From Prosopocoilus inquinatus (Eukaryota > Arthropoda > Insecta > Coleoptera > Lucanidae), in NCBI GenBank assembly GCA_036172665.1, contig CM069876.1, positions 7,316,001-7,380,000 on the forward strand: a DNA stretch of 64,000 nt, read 5' to 3'. Below the pieces are notes generated by a model that saw nothing but the letters and a program-made list of their open reading frames with translations, searched no databases and was not told where the DNA came from. Positions 55,424 to 64,000 of this stretch are shown piece after piece. How positions within the stretch are numbered: the first letter of the stretch is position 1; each line of letters starts with the position of its first letter. A program made the translations under genes and the position numbers.

Positions 55424-57179
55424 CACGGTGGCCAGAAAAATGCGGACAAACGCCACGCAGGCCAAATCTTTGTTTAATTCTGAGTTGACAATCTTAATTG
55501 AAAAAAGTAGTACAGTGCTTTCTTAAGTCACACGAGCAGCTTAAAAGAATTGTAAATTTGGCAACACCTAATCAGACAAGTACTGTGGTAGTAATCATTT
55601 TATTATTTACTATAAATCAGGTAAATACGCAAATTAGCAAGAATTTTATGTTAACATGGATACCAATTGTATTCAAATTTAAAGATAATATGAAAAAATT
55701 ATAAGAACTGTTCAAATTGGTAGCCATCAGTTTCCAGACATAATTCCAATCTTCGAGGAAGCGAATTCAAAACGCGCTCCAACATATCCGGGGTGATTAA
55801 TCGAACTGCCGTCGTAATTTTATTAATTACATCCTCTTCGTTCACTGGAGGCGTTGCATAGACCTTTTCCTTTAAAAACCCCCAAACGAAAAAGTCCAGA
55901 GGATTAATATCGGGAGATCTTGCCGGCCATGCTATTGGACCGTTACGCCCTATCCACCGATTCGGAAAGTGTTCGTTTAACCAATCCCTAGAAATTCTGG
56001 CATTGTGAGCAGGGGCTCCGTCATGCATGTACAACATGTTGGGTCTCAAATTCAGTGGAATATTATCCAGTACTTCTTCTAAAACGTTAACGTACTCAAT
56101 TCCATTTAGACGATTTGGAAGAAATATTGGTCCAACAACTCGGAGATTTAAAATCCCCAGCCAAACATTTACCGAAAATCTTCTCTGATGTCCAATTTCC
56201 CTTACTGCCTTGGGATTTTCGTCCGCCCAAAAATGAAAATTATGGCTATTAAAGACGCCATCTCTCGTAAACAAGCATTTGTCGCTCCAGAGAATATGCA
56301 ATAAAAAGTTCGGCTCTTCTTGAATCCTTTGTAAAATATTGTTACAAAACATTCTTCTGTGCACATTATCGTTCACATACAAAGGCTGCACTTTCCTTGC
56401 ATGAAACGGATGCAACAAATTTTGAGATAGTACTGAGTGCACTGTTGTTTTGCTAGGAATATTTAGTTCCCGAGCTATTTGTCTTGTGCTGGACGTCGGA
56501 TCTTCGTAAACAGCATCCAATATTTGCTCTTCTAATTGAACTGTTCGACGCCCTCTAGGTCTACCGCTGTTACGATAATTCGGTATAAAGGAGCCAGTTT
56601 CTCTAAGTCGCTGATCCATTCTACGGAACGTGTTGGTGGATGGATGTCGCCGTTGAGGATACCGTATTTGATATTCTTCTTTTGCCAAGTTTGCATTTCC
56701 ATTGCAAAATCCGAATACCATATACATGTCGGCGTATTCTCCAAAGGTAAACATTGTTCGGTACTAAGAACAGCACAAAATGTTTATCTTATTTCAAGAG
56801 CCAAATGTCACATGAGAAACGTCAAAAATTGACAACTACTTACTACTTTTAAACAAGCAGCCTTACAGTACCACGTTGCCATATGTACTTTAATTTCAAA
56901 AAAGCCAATGAAGAAATGTTAAAAATGTAAACCATTGGTATTAATCGATTAGTTACATCAATGCATTTGAGATAATTCCATTTCTAAATTTCACCACAAT
57001 GATTTTACATAGATAAATTTGACGAATTTTGCTAAATTTTAGCCGTACATCTTAAGGTTTGATGGTCTCGTGCGCCTTAAGGAAAGACCGCATAACTTTT
57101 TTGGATTAAGATTATCGCCTCAGAATTGAACAAAGAATCGTTCTACCTGGCGTTTGTCCGCATTTTTCTGGCCACCGTG
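55424..57179 (-). mobile_element. Complete DD41D mariner-like transposon
   Basis: Left end CACGGTGGCCAGAAAAATGC then GGACAAACGCCA; the right end is the inverse of the same 32 bases, and similarity continues to about 60 bp (CTTTGTTTAATTCTGAG against CTTTGTTCAATTCTGAG). TA flanks both ends (55422-55423; 57180-57181). With intact ends and an intact transposase this 1756-bp copy has everything expected of an autonomous element. Confidence 0.95.
55699..56754 (-). CDS. Intact mariner-like transposase (DUF4817 + DDE)
   Basis: 351 codons, ATG at 56752-56754, no interruptions. A cut-and-paste transposase expected to bind the two ends of its own element and insert at TA. Residues about 4-56 match the DUF4817 helix-turn-helix type (FTFGEYADMYMVFGFCNGN ... 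YPQRRHPSTNTFRRMDQRLR). Residues 75-115 are a second helix-turn-helix (EDPTSSTRQIARELNIPSKT). The catalytic domain has Asp158 in LWSDKCLF, Asp245 in YMHDGAPAHNARISRDWL and a third Asp at 287 in SPDINPLDFFVWGFLKEKVY; 41 residues separate the last two (DD41D). The GRNGP insert accounts for the wider spacing compared with DD34D mariners. All three acidic residues are present. A related fragment lies at 4868-5061. The neighbours are unrelated elements. Confidence 0.95.
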   Translation of the reverse strand: MFTFGEYADMYMVFGFCNGNANLAKEEYQIRYPQRRHPSTNTFRRMDQRLRETGSFIPNYRNSGRPRGRRTVQLEEQILDAVYEDPTSSTRQIARELNIPSKTTVHSVLSQNLLHPFHARKVQPLYVNDNVHRRMFCNNILQRIQEEPNFLLHILWSDKCLFTRDGVFNSHNFHFWADENPKAVREIGHQRRFSVNVWLGILNLRVVGPIFLPNRLNGIEYVNVLEEVLDNIPLNLRPNMLYMHDGAPAHNARISRDWLNEHFPNRWIGRNGPIAWPARSPDINPLDFFVWGFLKEKVYATPPVNEEDVINKITTAVRLITPDMLERVLNSLPRRLELCLETDGYQFEQFL

Positions 57180-57363
57180 TATACACAGGGTTCGCCACTC
57201 AAAGTAAACCAACTTATAATTTGGATTGTATATCTCACTATTCATGTAAATTCTACACAAACTACTGTTCAAAATTAACACACCACTACAGAAATCGTCG
57301 ATAGGTTTGTATTTTGGCAACCATTATTCAACAACAGTTTATCTTAATATAAAAGTTGACAAA

Positions 57364-58334
57364 TTAAAAAAAAATAAACCAATTTGTTGAACACCATAAA
57401 CAAAGAAAAACTGAATACCGTATAAAATAATAACGTGTAGTACCACCTCTAGCTCTGATGATTGTCTGAATTCGTCTTGGTGAGCTGTTTAGCAAATTCT
57501 GGATAGTTTCTTGTAAAATGTTAGCCCATTCTGCAAGAGCGAAATGTTCCGATTCATGAAGACTTTTGAGAGCGGGTACATGATTCCTCACTGCTTTTTT
57601 TAGAACATTCCGTAAGTGCTTGATGGGGTTCAAGTCTGGACAGCGAGGAGGTCAGTACAATACTTGAAAATTGATCTGCTTTAAGCAGCTCAACAGATCT
57701 CTTCCAACGGATGGTCGAGCACAATCCTGCATGAAAATGAAGTTATTTTCTATAAATGGCGCAGAAGGCATGACATTGTCCAGTATGACGTTATCTCGGT
57801 AAAACTGAGCATTCAGTGACCTTTGTTCAATGGGAGCTACGTCTGTATCGGCGTCGAAACAGATTCCTCACCAGAACGTTCTTGACCCTCTACCAAATGA
57901 TTCCCTGCAAGCAGCAATTTTTTCTCAAGGCCTGTGCCATATTCATTCCTGACAATCTGGTGATTTTAGGCTCACTTTTGTTTCATCGGTAAACAAGACT
58001 CGCTTCCCATCTCTCTCTCAAACTTAATCTGGCGATTCTGTGATCTGTGCTGAGTAGTTACAAGTTCCTTACTAAGCTCCGAACTTGTACGTCTCCTGTT
58101 TCTTAAAACCTGTTGCCGAAGGAAACGCTCTTCCCTTAAACTTGTAGCCCTCTTCCTACCCTGTCCACGTCTTCTTGCGTGTGCCCCAGTTTCTCTGTAT
58201 CTTATAATCATCCGACTAAGTGATGAATGGTCAACACCTAGCAACTTAGCTACATATCCCAAACTTCGTCCTTCGTTTAACAAAGTCGACGCTCTTATAC
58301 AACCTGGAGTAGTTAAATATCGTGGCCGATTCAT
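57364..58334 (-). pseudogene. Tc1-like transposase pseudogene (third family), E to K
   Basis: Minus strand. The start at 58334 gives MNRPRYLTTPGCIRASTLLN, helix-turn-helix GYVAKLLGVDHSSLSRMIIR, and an RRRGQGRKRATS basic linker. After a frame slip RVLFTDETKVSLKSPDCQ (about 58000) holds the first Asp. FIFMQDCARPSVGRDLLSCL (about 57735) holds the second. PPRCPDLNPIKHLRNVLKKA follows, where the catalytic Glu expected after P-I is Lys; the spacing is 34. The C terminus SSPRRIQTIIRARGGTTRY is intact. Several stops and frameshifts separate the parts. No terminal repeats were found. It is a different family from the Tc1 copies at 1.3 and 12 kb. Confidence 0.85.
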
Positions 58335-58439
58335 CCTTTTGGGATAAAAGAATACAAATTGATATTAATAAAAATAATAATAAATTTCATTGAACTATAC
58401 AATGGTTACGGCCAAAGAGGAAAAATTACTATAAGATTC

Positions 58440-60110
58440 TTTCAGTATCAGAGTGAAGCTTGAAGAAACTCATCGATGGTATAACATGGGTGTGCCATTA
58501 AGTGCAACATTAGCTTCTTTTCCAAAACTTTGATATTCAAGCCTTTCCAGTTTTCGGGAAGTTTATTATATACAATTACGCCAATAAAAATTGGATCAGT
58601 GGTGGTATTCTGCCAAAATGCAATGCGATTGCATGACATCATAATGATGTCATGCAGTTGCATACCGTCGTCAACAGTATTCTGCCGCCAAAAGCGACTG
58701 CAAAGTTTTACCCCCACGCGCACCCTAAAATGCGATCGCTTTCTTTTTTTCCTTTATTGCGTTGCGTAAGAAATCGTGTGTTAGACAAAGAAAATAAAAC
58801 ATGTGTTGTACACTTTCAATCGCGCGGTAAAATTCATTCCCTTGTGTTTCAGTTCAATTTCAGTTTTAGTTTCAACAACGGCAATAAAACAATAGTTTCA
58901 GTGGTGGTTGTAGCTAGTACCTAATTAAAAATTTAATTTAAGAAAAATAAGCACACTTTTTACTTAAAAATTACATTTTAAAATTGAAATTAAAATTAAT
59001 AAAGAATTACGGGCATTGATGGTGAAGTATTAAAAAAAAAATTCCACAATGGCAACAAGGAAATTTGAAAGTCCAAATGCTCGAGAATGAGTGAAATTAA
59101 TTACTCACTACGGTAGGTATTACCCTAAAAATAACAATTATAATAACAATTGTAATAACAATTATCATAGCATTAAATATACACTCGAATTTAACTTTAG
59201 AATTTCAAGTATTTTAGTATCCACTTTTAAATATTAAAAATAAGTAAGTATGAATGCAAAACACAAATTACGTGTAGATGCAATTTTATGGAGGGAAATT
59301 AATTAGTAAATAAACTACCAACAATAGAACGGAACTAAGCAGAATGTCGCCAAATTTCTACTATTTTTTTTATTCTGACAGTACAGATTTTTACTAGCAA
59401 TGGCAATCTTCCGGAAATTTCCAAACGCTTTGCAGTAGTAGTGCAGAATACGAAATGACTCCAGCCTTCCAATGCGATCGAATGACGTTGCGTGATGTCA
59501 TGCGATTGCATTGCATTTCGGCAGAATACCACCACAGATATACTAAGTCGGTCAAATGGAACTGTCAAACCCTCGCCTGTTCTAATGCAGTAGTTATGTG
59601 CTCTGGTGATGTATTTATGTCTATGTTTTGCGATATATAAAATTTATTGCAGTGTGTATATCGAGAGTAGAGTTACAAATCTTTAACTTTTTGAAAGACA
59701 ATATGCAACTTTCGTGGCGTAGCATACCTTCGACTGCACGCACTGCCCTCTTCTGAAGTTTAAATACGTCATTTGTGTTTGCTGCATGTCCCCATAAGGC
59801 AAAGAAGCAACTGAATGGAAGAAAGCAAAATATGCTGTTCTGACAGCTTCTAATCCCATATACAGCTGTAGATGATTGCTTCGACAATTCGCTTAGATGC
59901 ACATTCCAGTTTGCTTTGGAGTCCAAGTGAAATCCAATGAACCGCGAGTTCTCATTTAAATGTTTCCTCCTACTTGCAGAAAAGTGTAAAGCAGTAGTTT
60001 TGTTTTATTGATATGCAACCTATTTGCGACAAACCAAGTTTTCGCTTCACTTTGAGCATGATTGAATAGATCACTTAAGAACTGTTCATTTTACTAAACA
60101 GACACTTTTA
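58440..60110 (-). pseudogene. LINE thumb and C terminus, split by a DNA element
   Basis: Minus strand. HAQSEAKTWFVANRLHINKT (about 60060-60000) is the end of the RT palm. Then LDSKANWNVHLSELSKQSST and WGHAANTNDVFKLQKRAVRA (59928-59730) form the thumb, followed by HNYCIRTGEGLTVPFDRLSI (about 59600-59541). The insertion follows, then DPIFIGVIVYNKLPENWKGL and HPCYTIDEFL (58596-58450), the usual end of this LINE type. Removing the insertion and one CAG gives a continuous RLSISDPIFIG. Small frameshifts exist elsewhere; the catalytic core is absent. Confidence 0.8.
58600..59534. mobile_element. 935-bp DNA element of unknown superfamily, CAG duplication
   Basis: Ends TGGTGGTATTCTGCCAAAAT and, inverted, TGGTGGTATTCTGCCGAAAT, with similarity for about 42 bp (GCAATGCGATTGCATGACAT against GCAATGCAATCGCATGACAT). 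CAG lies on both sides (58597-58599; 59535-59537). Left-end sequence also contains an internal small palindrome ATGACATCATAATGATGTCA. A 3-bp duplication would suit Harbinger-like elements, but CAG is not their TWA target. No transposase motif was recognised inside. Confidence 0.8.
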
Positions 60111-60591
60111 ATATTATGCTAAATTTCCCAATTGCAATTATTTTTTAAGTAGTAGGGTTTGATAACTTCGGCCAAGTGACGGCTGTCAATTGTGACTTTT
60201 GTTTACAACAACTGTCAATGGATTGTATACGTTGTTCACAAATTAAAAAACCACCGCCTGTTGCATTATGTTGGTATAAACCATAAGTCCCCTATAGAAC
60301 ATTATCAAAATATTAAGTTGGCAAGGGATTTGAAGTTTCATGTCAAAGTAATTTGTCAATGCAATTTTACCATTAGATTATTTATGTTTATATTCATTGT
60401 AACTAACCGTTTCAATGAATTACGGTTTGTCTGTTATAAAATTGCTTGCGAACGATAAGATGAAAACCATGAATCTATCAAAATTATTAAATTTAAAATC
60501 AGGGATGTTATTCCGAATGTATAACCTTATCGTTTATTTCAAATACTTGCCAATTTTGTTACCAAATTTTTAACTAGGACAGTGTTGCCGG
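60111..60591. other. No recognisable feature
   Basis: AT-rich. A short inverted pair CAGTGTTGCC/GGCAACAC lies at 60582-60614, just before the transposase pseudogene, and could be part of its left end. Confidence 0.35.
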
Positions 60592-61630
60592 TTGTATTTT
60601 TCACGAGGCAACACCGCCAGTGGTCTTTTAATATGTGAACAAATTATAATATTGAAGCAAGTTAATATCGAAAATAGAAAACTGATAGTGCAAAAATGGT
60701 TTTCTGAAAAGTTATCCTTACTAAAGCTCCCAAAACTTGCAACATGTTCTAAATCAGCGGTTTTTCAAATAATCCAAAAGTTCAGAGAGTGTTATAGGCT
60801 CGATAATTTACCCAAATCGCGGCGCAAAAGAGGCCCAGTAAACGCAAGAGCCGAGAAGAACGTTGTGAACTTACTAGAGTCAGAAAAAAGGAACGTCAGC
60901 GTCAATACTGTGCAAAATATCAAAAAAAGAAATAACATACGGACTTACAAAAAACAAAAAATGCCGAAAAGAAGTGAGGAGCAAAAGATTCGGTCAAAGA
61001 AACGCTGTGGAAGGTTGTATAGCATTTTGATTCAAAACAAAGCTCGTTGTGTCCTTATGGATGATGAAACATATGTCAAAATGGACAGCAAAACGTTACC
61101 AGGGCCTCAATTTTACAATGCTTTCGTGGGAGAAAATGTGTCTGATAATGTAAGAACAATTGAAATAATTAAGTTCGGAAAGAAAATTCTTGTATGGCAG
61201 GCAATATGTTCTTGTGGCCTCAAAAGTTCAAGTTTTTTCACAACAGGTACAATTGGAAGCGACGTTTATAAAAAAGAATGCATACAAAAGCGTTTATTAC
61301 CCCTCTACTGTAAGCTCAGCATTCCTCCCTTATTTTGGCCAGATTTGGCAACAGCTCACTACTCTGGTACGACACTGGAACTACTGATTTAAAAAAATAT
61401 TGATTTCGTGAAAAAACAGAACAATCCACCAAACTGTCCTGAGCTTCGACCTATTGAGCGCTATTGGGCTATAGTAAAAAAGATACTTGAGAAGAGATGG
61501 CCGAGAAGCTAAAACAATTGAAGAATTTAAATAAATGTGGGGTGCGGCTAATCAAAAAATTTCAGCGGAGAGCGTGCAAAGGCTTATGGCTGGTATTAGA
61601 GCAAAAGTTCGAAATTTATATTGTTCTTGA
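60592..61630 (+). pseudogene. DD37E IS630/Tc1-type transposase pseudogene
   Basis: 266 codons from the ATG at 60592, then a TAA (61390-61392), after which the same frame continues KNIDFVKKQNNPPNCPELRP. Residues 30-75 and 95-125 are helix-turn-helix-like; KRGPVNARAEKN is the basic linker. The catalytic domain holds LMDDETYVKMD (Asp158), KKILVWQAICSCGLKSSSFF, CIQKRLLPLYC, FWPDLATAHYSG (Asp251) and, past the stop, RPIERYWAIVKKILEKR with the Glu. The Asp-to-Glu spacing is 37 counting the stop. A further frameshift near 61497 leads to REAKTIEEF, a stop, then MWGAANQKISAESVQRLMAG to the end at 61630. The family resembles multicopy ant and beetle transposases. Confidence 0.85.
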
Positions 61631-64000
61631 TTACTTGATTACTTTTACTTGAAACTTTTCCTCCGGGTCACTGCTGCTACACACATCGTGCCAATATTCA
61701 TTTAAGGGCACTTTGTCGTATGAGTACATGTTCTTACGTATCTGGTGGATGGAGGTGTTTTCTTGATGGTGGGGATTTTGACCAATTGAGGTGATTGGTC
61801 AGACAGACAAGGGTCGTAAATACAGGCTTCTTGAGTAGCAGTGTTTGTACAAATTTGTCAATGCACGTTTTACTACACTGATAAAAATCTGGAGTAAATT
61901 CTAACACGCCATGGAATACTTTTTCGCGTCCATCCGTTTGTGGAGTTAAAAAAGTCGGAGTTACGATGTTTACTAAGTAACAGTAGGAGTAGAGCTTAAC
62001 CTTGTTGGAGTAAACACTCACTCTTAGACATCATTTTGTCGGGAAAAAACAACAATAACGCTGGATTAAAGATTAATAATTTTTCCAGGAAAACTTTATC
62101 CACATTTAACACCGAGATCACAATTAATCCCAAAAATTTTTATGTGTGTATTATTAACACATCTAGTTGGGGCTTTAACAGACGGTCGCAGATTGAAACT
62201 TAAAATTCAAAAATTTAAACCAATATTGGCCTAACTCAATTAAAACTTTGTAACTTACAATTACATCATCGCATAACTTCAATTGTCCTGGGCAATCAAA
62301 AAAAAAGTAACAAATAAATAATCGTCGGTAATACTTGCTAATACATGTATAAGCAAATAAAATATAGGTATCTTTGGCTGGTTTTGACCGAAGAACGTAG
62401 TTTACGATTACGTTATTAATTGGTTGTGTAATGTTGAATTTCCTTTAGCGTTTTATCTTTAATAACATAGCGAGAGAATCGGGCGGAGATTTATCTGCTT
62501 CTGCGATGTAAACGTAAATGATGGGACGTAAGTTACTGTTGAGTTTCTTTCACCACGCTCTTCTTCATAAAGTAGTCTTAAGATAAGGCCGAAAACACCC
62601 ACCGCAATATTTGCAGAGCACCAAGTCGTTATACTTTATTCTCCACAAAATACAGTCGGCTTTCCGAATGGGCTTCTAAATTTATACGTTTATGTATTTC
62701 GAAACTAACGTAAATAAACAGAAGGTTTGTTTTGATGCAAGGCTGAAGACAATGGAAACTACTTTTTTGTCGGTCTCTTAAAATATTTCTTTGAGGCTCA
62801 ATGAAATCCTGTTTACATCAAATCATGTGGAGTGGCTGCTTTGTAGCTATTATTACGTGTTTTAACTGTACAATAAGCACATAAAATAATACTTATGCTT
62901 GTAAAGTTAGAAAAATATTACAGTTTTAATTTTATTTATCTCAACCAGACTTTCTAATCTTACCAGCGTACAGCGCGACTTCGGTTATACAGTGTGTCTC
63001 AGATTGAGTAGGCTACCATGGATAACTTTCATATTAGTGAAAGTAGAGATTTGGTTAAATGGGCAAAGCTTTGCAGTTTTATGCGCTTATTTAGATACTG
63101 TAGAGAACATTTGAAAATTTCGAATAGTTCCAATATTATCGCAGAACAACTGAAAATCGCTAGTTTCTTTAACGTCTAATAACTTCTTAATTATAAGAAA
63201 TATAAAAAAAAAAGTTTGATATAATAGTTACTAAGTCTCCTAAAATACAACTGAAAGTTAAGTCAAAATAAAATTCAAGATGGCGACTTTCAAGACATTG
63301 ATGCTAACTTTCTTATTTTCAATGGACGCCGTATTGGATTCTTACACGATCGTTTGCTTGTTTGCAGCAGAAGTATTATACCTACATGTAAGTTAACTTA
63401 AATTCAGTTTAAATCCGTCTAAGATATTTAAACTTTAAATTACTGTTTGTCACTGTTACGAAACATGACGGACTACACGAAAAGTCAATTAATACGTAAA
63501 CGTTAATTAGTGTACAGAACGCTCAAGTAGAAATTATATTTAAGAAACTATTACGGGCTGACGCAATGCGTACGAAATTCGCTGAGAACGAGAAAAAAAA
63601 ACTATTATATCACTGATAAAACCGATTCCACTTAAGTTAACAAACAATGGAGAAATTAGTTTGGCCAAGGCCGCAGCCCGAATTTTTTTTCGGGGAGGAG
63701 GGGTCCAAACCACACACCGCATATGAATGTAACATATTCATTAACATATTCGTTACATAATTACAGGTTATCCTTTGATATGTAAATGTCTCAGCGGGTA
63801 GATTGCGCGCGTTCGTTTGCGAGCCTACGAGTAATCAAAACTGATATACGAGTGTGTGTGCGTGTGTATGTATATCTATAAACAAAACTCATCTTTCATT
63901 AAGGTAGCGTCAAGATGAAAAAAATAATGAGAAGAACATATTAAGTGTCAAATATATTAGAATTGACCTGTTGCTCGCTGGGGGCATGCAATTTTGCTGA
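61631..64000. other. No convincing gene; GT-rich microsatellite near 63852
   Basis: ORF 61734-62021 (minus) lacks an ATG start and any domain. 62981-63010 (CTTCGGTTATACAGTGTGTC...) resembles a mariner-type end with no partner found. GTGTGTGTGCGTGTGTATGT lies at about 63851-63870. Confidence 0.4.

Noticed and set aside
61734..62021. 95-codon minus-strand ORF
   Set aside because: No ATG in a useful place (starts at GTG soon after a stop) and no recognisable domain.

Overview
This is a eukaryotic window. AT-rich, gene-poor DNA filled with Tc1/mariner, hAT, CR1- and R1-like and foldback elements suggests an insect or another arthropod; the species cannot be fixed from the sequence alone. I see no convincing host protein-coding exon, no rRNA and no intact tRNA gene. 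Nearly everything recognisable is a transposable element or its debris, and most short ORFs are chance or element-derived.

Layout: 0-5 kb holds a small inverted repeat, a nearly whole Tc1 element with two nonsense codons (1283-2465), a 1-kb near-perfect palindrome (3612-4656) and a scrap of a mariner-type transposase. 7.3-11 kb is a broken non-LTR retrotransposon carrying a palindromic MITE and a tRNA-derived SINE. 11-17.6 kb holds a second Tc1 relic, several foldback/MITE elements and a nested insertion. 19.4-21.2 kb is the eroded remnant of a zinc-knuckle/DGG-motif gene, split by a short hAT element with an 8-bp target duplication. 21.6-25.8 kb has a possible solo LTR, a foldback element whose arms are 21-bp tandem repeats, and a SINE split by a compound foldback element. 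26.8-33.5 kb is a run of palindromic DNA elements, including one with Transib-like ends (heptamer CACAGTG) and one Harbinger-like. 34.7-36 kb is a full-length mariner with one stop and one frameshift. 37.9-40.9 kb is two neighbouring hAT-type elements with perfect 8-bp duplications. 41.3-42.1 kb is an R1-like LINE tail carrying a MITE. 44.4-47.3 kb is a 5'-truncated CR1-like LINE with 862 uninterrupted codons. 48-54.4 kb holds a hAT transposase relic, an RNase H-type LINE tail and a second copy of a 1-kb foldback family. 55.4-57.2 kb is a complete DD41D mariner-like element with an intact 351-aa transposase, and is the best candidate for a recently active element. 57.4-61.6 kb adds a third Tc1 relic, a LINE tail split by a 935-bp element with a CAG duplication, and a DD37E transposase pseudogene. 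The last 2.4 kb is unremarkable.

The elements do not work together as a pathway; the structure is one of successive insertion. In several places removing the inner element and one target-site copy restores the outer reading frame. This fixes element boundaries and relative ages without a database.
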